DNA of 64,000 bases. Origin: Branchiostoma floridae (taxonomy: Eukaryota; Chordata; Leptocardii; Amphioxiformes; Branchiostomatidae). The notes under the pieces are model-generated. The model was not told the DNA's origin, ran no database searches, and saw only the letters and a program-made list of their open reading frames with translations. The stretch is from NCBI RefSeq assembly GCF_000003815.2, contig NC_049991.1, forward strand, positions 13,885,612-13,949,611. Reading direction: 5' to 3'. Below, one piece after another: positions 12,501-24,500 of this stretch. Position 1 is the stretch's first letter. Every line of letters starts with the position of its first letter. Made by a program: the position numbers and the translations under genes.

Positions 12501-15500
12501 TGGTAACAATCCTTACGACTGGAAAGATGCCTTGACCGTCGACGAAGCTACGGCAGGAACAAACAATAATCAATACTTCTATGGATTTGGTGGGACCGGT
12601 CAGTACTGGCGACTGTACATCACTAGAACACACTCCGGCTATCAACCTCTTCTAAAGGAAATCGGGTTCTACGGAATGGAAGCAGGTAAGAGTAGCACTT
12701 CGTGTCACTACAAAGCTGCTAGTGCTGTTTAGAATTCCTATAGTTGCTTAAAGGAATGAAGAACAATGTTTGCCAATTTTTCTTTAGACCAATCAAAGAG
12801 AATACTAGTATACTATATTTGCATTTGCCATTTAGATATGAAACTTTGTCTAACCGTGTTTGTCTGCGTGTTCTTAGGCTCTGGTTCCGGAGGTGTGAAA
12901 GCTCCCCAATGTGGTATGTGAATTTCAAATATTACCAACTTCGTATTGACTTTATAGATCGGCTGCATTATGAATGGGTAACAGATAATTGCACCATTTA
13001 CATCTGGGTAAGGAGCGCTCCCGGTGCGAGTCATATGGGCGCGATAGGCCGGGCACGAGGGGCTGGGCACGACAGACCGACAATACCATTGTACGTGTGA
13101 GGGACCTTTCCTAACTGGGAAAAAAATCAATAAATTTTTCATGTTTTCTATCGCTACAGCACCCCTTTCTTTCAGGCATTGTCACACAAGATAGGACGGA
13201 AGATTCAGCTACATCTCTGTGTATAGAGACTTTTTAGAGAGTGACTGTTGTCTGTCCCACAGCTGGCAGTACTACCAACATTGCTCGGGGTAAGCAAGTG
13301 GAACAGTCGAGTCTCGCGTATGGAGGCAACCCTGATCGGGCTGTGGACGGGAACACCAACTCGTTTTGGCCTGGAAACAGCTGTACACACACCGACATGG
13401 AAAACAACCCGTGGTGGCGAGTCGACCTGGGTGCCTCCCAGTGTGTGGACAGAGTTGTCGTCACCAACCGGCTAGACTGTTGCTCGGAACGACTCAGCGG
13501 CTTCAAGGTGTTTGCTTTTCTGGGATATTTGGACATTTAACTGATTTCAACACTCTTTCCAATAATGCATAACAAATGTTAATTTTACATGGTAGTCCAC
13601 TCTGTTTCTTTAAAGTTAATTGTAACATCAGAATTACATCATATCTACAAATCGGTTTTAAGTTCAGGTACCATTTTCTGCTTTATCTTTTTAATAGTAG
13701 GGGGAACTACTTATTATAGTCTTGTCTAATATATTATTTTCAATATTTGTATACTAGTAAGTGGCGGCGCTAAAATAAGTTGAGTACAACTTGAGTCCGC
13801 CGTCACTTCGTCTTCGTACCTTTATTTGTATTGTTTCATGTACTTTTCAATAAAAACAAGGTGTACGTGGGAGACAACCCAACAGTGACCGACAACCCAT
13901 CGTGTGGGGGAGAGCAGCATACACGGGGCAAGGCGAAATTTACCGTGAACTGTGGTCGTCGCACAGGCCGGTACGTGGGGATAGCTCTATCGGGAAGGCA
14001 GTACCTCACACTGTGTGAAGTGCAGGTCTTTGGAGGTAAGATTGATTTGCTTTCCTGGATTGTAATTTGCTGGATTCTATTTTTCTTTTGATTCTTTTTT
14101 GGTTACAGTACGTAATAGTACATCAGTGTCGTCTGATCGGACCAACTTGAAGCATACTTGCAAATGATTACATTATATCTAATATTTGTGTCACACGGGA
14201 TTGCTTTACAAACGTTTGCTCACTTTGCTAATAAGATATGCTTTACTGTATATCAGAAATGACTCTCATTTGAGACCAGTTGCTGGTGAGGGATGATCAT
14301 TCTAGCCATGTTGTCGATTGAGCGGTTTTGTTATTTAACATGTTCAGGAGCAGCCGAAGGTAGTGGAAGCTGTGCAAGTGGTTACCAGAGGTATGACGGC
14401 ACCTGCTACAGGGCGTACGGAGACAGGAAGTCTTATGACGATGCCAAGGCTAAGTGTGCTGCTGATGGTGGCCGCCTGGTGGCGCCAAAGACGGAGATGT
14501 TGGACACCTTCATCATGGGCCTGGTACAAGCGAACGGAGGAGGCGACCACTGGATAGGATTGGACGACAAGGCATCGGAAGGCGTGTGGACATTCAGCGA
14601 TGGGACACAGATGCAGGTGGGTGGGACGGAGCTCTGGGCATATATATGCCACTACCGGCTGACAAAATGCAGTTACAAAAGCAAAAGCAGCAAAACAAAT
14701 TTGACATTTTGAAGTTGTTGAATTGGTATTTTTCCACCAGAGATGTCAAACAGACGGAGATGCATCGGAAACGTAAATGATTAATACACAGGAAACAGAT
14801 TCTCAAGATCTCTCAACAATGTCTTTGAATCACTGCTCGTTACAGAATTGTGACTTCAAGAAATGGGCCCCAGGAGAGCCCAACAATAACGGAGGGCAGG
14901 ACTGTGTGCAGTACTGGGCGGGAGCAGGCAACCGCTGGGACGACGATACGTGCAGCAGGCAAAAGAAATTCATTTGCCAGATCGGTAGGTACCCTCACGA
15001 ACAAACTCACTTAGGCAAACTGCCTACTACATTAGATGATTGAGTGGTAAGTTCACTACAGGTACATAATTCCACACTGCAAAACTGTATGCTTGGTGAG
15101 CGAGATACATATAGACTTGATGCTTGTATATGTAGTAGCACGATACGATACTGCGGGGAAGTTTGGTTTGTCGTTGTATTACTGAGTATTTTATATTATC
15201 CCCCGCGTGTATGTAGAGTTAAATCGTATCTTGTGGCTCCCTTCTTTATACTTTGACACTGGTAATTATAAGCCGTAGGTTAGCCTGAATGACAAGTTAA
15301 CAACCTACAAAAAGAAAGGTTGTGGTGAGAAACGAAGGAACGATTAGATGCGGCCTTGTTGTTCATAAACGAAGCTTGATAGCTGTTGTATTCTGCAGGG
15401 CCAGGAGACAACACAGGCTGTACCGGGACCAGTGGAAACAGCCCTGGCTACATGAGTCTTGGCTGTTGGAAAGACAAGTCAAGCAGGGCGATCGGGCAGC

Positions 15501-18500
15501 TGGAAGACTCCCGTCTGAGCGGCGATTACAAGTCCCGCCCTAACGCACTGGGGAAGTGCTACGAAGTGGCTAAAGATCGCGGCTTCATGGTCTTCGGTGT
15601 GCAGAATGGAGGCCAGTGCTTCGGGACACCCATCGCTGGGGGAACCTACAGGAAGTACGGACCTTCGACGGGCTGTGCAGGAGACGGGGAAGGAGGCGGA
15701 TGGGCGAATAATGTGTACAGGATCACAGGTAGGCTCTTCCACTTTCCAATATCATTGGTGGGTGCCACCGGCTCGCTCGGAGAGATGTCGTTGGAGTCGG
15801 ATATGTAGAACAGGCGCAGGGAGCTAATGTGGCGGCATGTTGTCGACCTCGCTGCGGCCAAGCGATTTGACAGAGAGTTCAGCTAATCTTTATTGATAAA
15901 AGCACCCTTTGTACGCTCATTGTGTGTTGTTGCCTTTTCAGTTATACATGTACCTCTGTGGTTTGCATGATATTTCCATAATCAAGTCAGGGATAATGCC
16001 TATCCAATGTAGGACGCAGTGACGTCGTCAACGTACCACAGTCCAGTGATCATGAGATTCTAATGCAGTCATCTCTGGATTTTTTCTTTTGGTTGTATGA
16101 AAGACGTTCAGTCATCATTCTGTATTGGTCCCCATGACGTTCAATGTTCTCGGTTTTACTTTCAGATGCGAACCCAAGGTATTTCACCCTGGGATGTTGG
16201 AAGGACACATCGAATAGGGCCATTGCCATTGTAGAGGGGTCGGATAGCCGCCTGGATGGTCAATACAGCCGTCGAAAAGATGCCATCAACAAATGCTACG
16301 AGGTCGCCAAAGCTAAGGGCAATGCCGTGTTCTCCGTTCAGAACGGTGGACAGTGCGGGACGTCGTCCAACGCACAAAGTACCTACTACAAGTTTGGGAG
16401 ATCAACGGCATGCAAGACAGACGGCAAGGGAGGAGGCTGGGCGAATCAAGTCTACCGAATCATAGGTAACCTCTTATTCGACATTTTTAATCTCATCTCG
16501 AATTTTTGTTTCATAATGTTTTTCCGCATTCAAGACAAGAGGTTCAAAATGGCACTAGGTTAGAAGACTGGTATCATTTATCAAGTTGACAACTGCAGTC
16601 GTGGTGACCACGTTTTTTTTCTTCAAAAATCAGGCTAAGTGAAATTAATATCAATGATTGAATATTGAATCAGGTGTAATTTTTGCTTGCTGTAGCATTG
16701 GCATTTAATACTGTCCCTACCGGCTCTGTTATGCGAGAGTTGCAATGACAATGTTTCCTTAATATTAGAATCTGGTAGCTTTCATGGATCCAATTGCAAA
16801 CTCGCGAGTAAGAATATCTGTTTATTAGAGGCATCACTGTGCACGTGTATATGGTGCTCTTTTATTAGTGTTTAGTGCAATTTCATTGGGTCCGTTATCT
16901 ATTAAACGCCCATCTCTTTGTCACATACCTGGAGGATCACCGATACGACACATTCCTTCATAGACTAGTAAATGGTATATTTGCTAAGGGTCAGACTTTG
17001 GTATGAAAGACATCAAAATTTGTAAAGGTTTAATTCAGTGAGAACGTGCACCTCGGAAGATGCTCAATGTGCGAATGCCTATTCTATTTCAGGAGCAGGG
17101 GCACGCTTCGGATGGCTCCAGTGCTCACCTACCTGGGCCATCGATGCTTCGGGCACTCCATATGTTCGTAACGGTGTGACGTATGGTCCCGGGCAAGTCC
17201 TGGACGGGAACCCAAACACCTACTGGAACCCCCAGGGAACGTCGAGGAACTTCAACCGGTGGTACATCATCTTCAACTTTGGCAAGAGATACAGACTGTG
17301 GGGATTCCGTCTCTCCCACTATGGTGACACCACACACGACATCAAGAAATTCCAACTGCAATGGTCTGCTGGTAACAATCCTTACGACTGGAAAGATGCC
17401 TTGACCGTCGACGAAGCTACGGCAGGAACAAACAATGATCAATACTTCTATGGATTTGGTGGGACCGGTCAGTACTGGCGACTGTACATCACCAGGACAC
17501 ACTCCGGCTATCAACCTAATCTAAAGGAAATCGGGTTCTACGGAATGGAAGCAGGTAAGAGTAGTACTTCGTGTCACTACAAAGCTGCTAGTGCTGTTTA
17601 GAATTTCTGTAGTTGCTTAAAGGAATGAAGAACAATGTTTGCCAATTTTTCTTAAGACCAATCAAAGAGAATACTAGTATACTATATTTGCATTTGCCAT
17701 TTAGATATGAAACTTTGTCTAACCGTGTTTGTCTGCGTGTTCTTAGGCTCTGGTTCCGGAGGTGTGAAAGCTCCCCAATGTGGTATGTGAATTTCAAATA
17801 TTACCAACTTCGTATTGACTTTATAGATCGGCTGCATTATGAATGGGTAACAGATAATTGCACCATTTACATCTGGGTAAGGAGCGCTCCCGGTGCGAGT
17901 CATATGGGCGCGATAGGCCGGGCACGAGGGGCTGGGCACGACAGACCGACAATACCATTGTACGTGTGAGGGACCTTTCCTAACTGGGGAAAAAAATCAA
18001 TCAATTTTTCATGTTTTCTATCACTATAGCACCCCTTTTTTTAAGGAATTGTCGCACAAGATAGAGCGGAAGATTCAGTTACATCTCAGTATAGAGAGTG
18101 ACATATTGTCTGTCCTACAGCTGGCAGTACTACCAACATTGCCCGGGGTAAGCAAGTGGAACAGTCGAGTCTCGCGTACGGAGGCAACCCTGATCGGGCT
18201 GTGGACGGGAACACCAACTCGTTTTGGCCTGGGAACAGCTGTACACACACCGACATGGAAAACAACCCGTGGTGGCGAGTCGACCTGGGTGCCTCCCAGT
18301 GTGTGGACAGAGTTGTCGTCACCAACCGGCTAGACTGTTGCTCGGAACGACTCAGCGGCTTCAAGGTGTTTGCTTTTCTGGGATATTTGGACATTTAACT
18401 GATTTCAACACTCTTTCTAATAATGCATAACAAATGTTAATTTTACATGGTAGTCCACTCTGTTTCTTTAAAGTTAATTGTAACATCAGAATTACATCAT

Positions 18501-21500
18501 ATCTACAAATCGGTTTTAAGTTCAGGTACCATTTTCTGCTTTATCTTTTTAATAGTAGGGGGAACTACTTATTATAGTCTTGTCTAGTATATTATTTTCA
18601 ATATTTGTATAAGTGGCGGCGCTAAAATAAGTTGAGTACAACTTGAGTCCGCCGTCACTTCGTCTTCGTACCTTTATTTGTATTATTTCATGTACTTTTC
18701 AATAAAAACAAGGTATACGTGGGAGACAACCCAACAGTGACCGACAACCCATCGTGTGGGGGAGAGCAGCATACACGGGGCAAGGCGAAATTTACCGTGA
18801 ACTGTGGTCGTCGCACGGGCCGGTACGTGGGGATAGCTCTATCGGGAAGGCAGTACCTCACACTGTGTGAAGTGCAGGTCTTTGGAGGTAAGATTGGTTT
18901 GCTTTCCTGGATTGTGATTTGCTGTATTCTATTTTTCTTCTGATTCTTTACTGAATACGGTGCGTAATACTACATCAATTACGTCTGCTGATCGGACCAA
19001 CTTGAAGCATACTTGCATATGATTACCTTATGTCCAATATTTGTGTCACACGAGATTGCTTTACAAACGTTTGCTCACTTTGCTAATAAGATATGCTTTA
19101 CCGTATATCAGAAATGTTGTCGATTGAGCGGCTTTGTTATTTAACATGTTCAGGAGCAGCCGAAGGTAGCGGAAGCTGTGCAAGTGGTTACCAGAGGTAT
19201 GAAGGCACCTGCTACAGGGCGTACGGAGACAGGAAGTCTTATGACGATGCCAAGGCTAAGTGTGCTGCTGATGGTGGCCGCCTGGTGGCGCCAAAGACGG
19301 AGATGTTGGACACCTTCATCATGGGCCTGGTACAAGCGAACGGAGGAGGCGACCACTGGATAGGATTGGACGATAAGGCATCGGAAGGCGTGTGGACATA
19401 CAGCGATGGGACACAGATGCAGGTGGGTGGAATGGAGCTCTGTGCATATATGTCATTGCCGACTGACAAAATGCAGTTAGAAAGCAAAACAAAGGTGACA
19501 TTTTGAATTTGTTGAATTGGTATTTTTCTACCAGAGATGTCAAACAAAGGGAGATGCATCGAAAACGTAAATGATCAATGAACAGGACACAACTCATCAA
19601 GGATGAACAATGTACAGTCAACACCAAGGATAGATGATGATGTTTTGAGAACAAATTAATCATTTACTTTATCTTTCATCCACTGAGGTGTGGCCCAGTC
19701 AAAACATGAAGTCAGAAAGATTCACTTGTTCAGATGGCCTTCTCAAGATCTCTCAACAATGTCTCTGAATAACTGCTCGTTACAGAATTGTGACTTCAAG
19801 AAATGGGCCCCAGGAGAGCCCAACAATGCCGGAGGGCAGGACTGTGTGCAGTACTGGGCGGCAGCAGGCCACCGCTGGGACGACGACACGTGCAGCAGGC
19901 AAAAGAAATTCATTTGCCAGATCGGTAGGTACCCTCACGAACGAACGAACTCACTTAGGCCAACTGGCGACTACATTAGATGATAGAGTGGTAACGTCAC
20001 TACAGGTACATTCCACACTGCATACAAAACTATATGCTATATGATGAACAAGATAATATAGACTTGATGTTTGTATAGTAGTACGATACGATACTGCTGG
20101 GAAAATTTGATTTATCATTGTATTACCGATCATTTATATTACTGTATCCCCCTCGTGTATGTAGAGTTAAATCGTATCTTGTGGCTCCCTTAGTTAAGCC
20201 GTAGTTAAGCCTGAATGACAAGCTTAAGTTAACAACCTACAAAAAGAAAGGCTACAGTGAGAAACGAAGGGAACGATTAGATGGGGTCTTGTGGTTCATA
20301 AACGAAGCTAAATAGCTCGTTTATTCTGCAGGGCCAGGGGACAACGCAGGCTGTACCGGGCCCAGTGGATACAGCTTTATCGGCTGTTATGTGGATAACG
20401 TGTTCCGCGTCTTCCCGCATGCGCTCATGAGGAGTGACCAGCTGACGGCCGGGACATGTGCGGAGCATTGCAGATCTAGAGGATACACGTATTGTGGTAT
20501 GAGCGCTCTATCCTCTTACATGTGTATGACTTGTTAGAACTTCAAATGATGTAAACTGTCTCTCTATTTTTGTCTTACCCTTACCTCTTTCCTCATGAGC
20601 TCAGTGGAAAAACAGCATGCAGGCCGATTTGAGCTTCTCATCAATTGACAAGATTCAAACAAATTCAAAGAAACACACTAAGCGATTCCTCAGAGATTGG
20701 TAATGCATCATCAGCAGTTACGAACGATCCTTCACTACAGTGATAGCAAGCAATATAATTCTGAATTCTACAAATCTTGAAGTCAGAGCTACTGAACACT
20801 GGTCCACAGCAATGGCTACGATTTACCCAAAGCAAACGAGCAAACAAGTCGCTTTCCCATATTCACTATTTTCTTCTTTTGTTTCCAGGCACCGAGTGGC
20901 ACAATGAGTGTTTCTGTGGAAACGATGCGAGCTTCGCCAAGCTGGGACCGATGAAGCCGGTCGGTGAATGTAATGCTCCTTGCCGCGGGGATAGCAACGA
21001 GAAGTGCGGAGGGTTCTGGCGTATATCAGTGTACCGCCTGGCACGCCGCGGTAAGGAATACCTCCACATTTTACTCTAACTAGGGGTGGGTAGCGATACA
21101 GAAAACCCAGGTGCAGGTACGGTCCAGGTCCAGAGGATCAGGACCTGAACCTGGACCTGATTATTTCTGAATGGGCTATACTAGTACTCAAAACAATGTT
21201 CCATTTGGCTACAAAGGAATCTGTTTGGTGGGTCTCCTATCTTCACGTTAACAATGCTAGCTGCCTCAGTTAAGTAAGACCAAGTTTGAATGGAGAAACT
21301 CTCCTCTACGGACGTCGCTATTTACTTGGACCAATAAGGCTCAAAACAGGTGGACACCTGCCGCCGTAGTGCCGGTAAAATCTGTTAATTTTCTAATTGG
21401 TCCAATATCCGGTCTACTGATTTTTTCAGGTCCAACTTTTCCGGACCGGTCCAACAAGGAAAACCCGCCCCAACGCTGAACCATCCTCTTTTTCCATGGC

Positions 21501-24500
21501 GTGTAGTGTAGTTGATAAAAGACGCTCAGAATTAACTTATTTGCCCCTTATGTACAGGTGATTTGTACTTTGACTTTTTCAATGAAAAGTAATATTCATT
21601 ACCCATGTTCTTCCGTCAGTCGCAAAGCTGAGATGGCGAGCTGACCTGAGGTGCGGAAATTCCTTCCCTGCTCCCGGAGCGACCCCTGGCGAGTGCGATC
21701 CGGACGGCACCTACCATTGCTGCTCCTCTTACAACTGGTGCGGCAACACCCCGGCTCACTGTACCTGTGACGGCTGCATCGATTACAGAAGGAATAATGG
21801 TACGTTATCTGGTTCGTTCTCGTCAACTGTCTGTGCCATTATAGGAAAATTACACTGGGTCGATTGGTGACTCCTAAACTCAGAGGCAGTATGCATACTC
21901 CTAAGGCAGCGATGGTTCATGCTGGAATGACTCTTGTCGTTTGCTTTACAGGAGGAGGAGGAGGATCTGTTAAGGCACCCAAAGGTCTATGTGGTGAGTA
22001 CATCTATTTGTCTTGCTGGTATAGCAAAGTTTGCGACACCATATGTATATTCTGACTATACGTTCACAGGAATACGTTCATGTTACAAAAGATATTGGAG
22101 ATCTTTGGATGTGGATCTATAAATTCATTTCATTTCTTCATAAAAATTAAGAGGCTAAGAAATACTATTGTGTGAGATTCTCGTGTGACTAACGAAAGGA
22201 AATATTGCTTCAAAGACCGACGGGTTACCTGGTTCTCTTGATATTTTTTTTCCTTTTCGTATTACAACGGTTCCTACACATAACTACCATAGCAGATCCA
22301 TAGCAGATCAGTCTGGTTTGCGGTCGTTTATAGTTTCTTCTGAAAATATCTAAACTTTGACCATCAAACAAGCTACAATATAAAACTTGGCCATATATAT
22401 ATGGACACTTGCATGAAACTTGTGCATGGACACTTGCATGTCCAGATGATCTTTGTTTGTTCTGATTGGTGGCGCGCTTACAAGAAACTATCTTATGTGA
22501 AATATGTTTGCAGGTCTCAGATGGGCGCCGATAGATGGTTCACTAAAGTTTGTAAGTGTTGGAGGCTGCGGAGTGTGGGGAGTGAACAAGGACGATGACG
22601 TCTACTACCGGATCGGCACGTACCTCGGCGAGAACCACCCCGGGACCGAATGGCTAAAGGTCGACGGAAAACTGAAGCAAATCAGCTCGGGATATGGTAT
22701 TGTGTGGGGAGTTAACGCTAACAATAACGTCTACGTTCGTGAAGGTATGCACCTTTCACAAAGTTGAACACAAGTATGCATCTTGTTTTGCATATCAATT
22801 ACTGTGATTGCTTGACAGGTGTTGACATGTTTTACTTAATTTTTCATGGAATAGAAATTTACATTAAGCTCCTGTGCATCTCAGGCGTAAAATGATCAAT
22901 GTAATGCCAGCAACGGGACATTAACACTCAATACAAATGTTTTTGGTCATTTGTCCAAGGTATAGAAAAATTGCTTTGGATTCAACTTAAGAATTCAACA
23001 ATGGTAAATTTTTGCACTCCACTTACTTTTTCCTTATTCTCCTCTCCTTTTTGAATCTTATTCTTGTTTATTTTTCGACCCTAAGGTTTCAACGGTGGCA
23101 GGCCACAAGGAAGCTCGTGGACTCAGATGGACGGTCTGCTGACCATGGTCAGTGTCAGCTCCACCACCAACCAGGTGTGGGGAGTCAATGTCAATTACAA
23201 CGTCTACCGACGTGTGGGCGTCACTTTCGCCAACAGGAAAGGTACGCCTTGACTATCATTCCACATTCGTTATCTGCTAATGATCTGTTCTAAATTTCAT
23301 GAAAACAATGATTTTCTAATAACTGCAAAGCTTTAGCACATTATGCACATGAAAAACACAGCTTCATTGCAGTGGTATGTAACGTTACCGAAATTTTCTC
23401 ATAGAAAAATAATATTAGGGGAAATAAACCTGACATGGCCCCCCCAAAAAATCAGATTTAGAATTCATTTATGCCCGTTATTCGTTACGGCTCAATTCTT
23501 TCTTAATTCATTAATGAGAAAACAATGGAAGGTCAAAATGCCAATTTAGCCAACCTTGAAACCTTAAATACAGAGCATATGACAAAACAACTTGCTCCAC
23601 CGGCACGTAATTTTGCGTGTCGGATAAATATTTGTAGTGATGATTTCTGCCATTTTTACCAACCGGTCCTGTTGGTATATATAGCCTGGGTACCGTCCTC
23701 CGTCGTTACCGCTGGTTCATTCCATTCGTGGTGAGCAAGTGACAACTACGGAGGATGGTACCCAGACTAACGTTGATAGTGCTAATTTGGCAAATAAAAC
23801 AAAACCAATACATGCATCCATAACACAAATTACTGTGATTTTATTTTGCCATCTTGAGGTTTCCAATGATCCTACACCATATCGTCTGTTGTACAGACTT
23901 GAGATTTGCTATGTGAAACGTCTGACCGTTTATAAAACCTATTTAGTTGATTGCTTTGATTAACTTTATTTTGTATTGTGCATATCATAACGTGGATGCC
24001 TAATCGTTATTGACATGTACAAACCTGCTATGTCACAGGGACGTCCTGGCAGCAACTGGACGGGAGTCTGAGGTACGTGTCGGTGGGACCCGCCGGAGTG
24101 TGGGGTGTGAACTGCAACAACGACATCTGGTACAGAGAGGGCACGTATGGGGACGAGCGAGCCGTCGGGAGCAGGTGGAGGCTGGTCTCGGGGAAGCTGA
24201 AACAACTCACCGTGGGCTACAATGTGGTCTGGGGTGTCAACGCCAGGGATGAAATCTGGATTCGAGTCGGTAAGCTGCCATAAAATATATACTACTCTCC
24301 AAATATCTGTGCATCACGCAAAAGGTTTAGCTGCGAAACGCAAAGGTGACACATGTATGTAGTTTACGTGCGCAATGCCTGAAGGTCTACCAAAGGATGT
24401 GGATTTACCATTACCTTTTAATGCTATACCATAGTATGGCATTTAGATTTTAATAGGATAGGTCGATACTTTGTAACACATGAAGATTGTGCTATTTCTA

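Noticed and set aside
12744-13100. 118-codon frame repeated at 17613-17969
   Set aside because: It runs through the linker micro-exon in the wrong frame and into introns; repetition reflects the unit duplication.
21070-21480. A coding or lectin exon in the CCAGGTCC-rich stretch of intron 24
   Set aside because: It holds repeated CAGGTCCAGG/CCTGGACCTG motifs and weakly inverted ends (GGGGTGGGTAGCG and CCGCCCCAACGCTG), so it may be a small DNA element, but I could not fix its ends and saw no frame.
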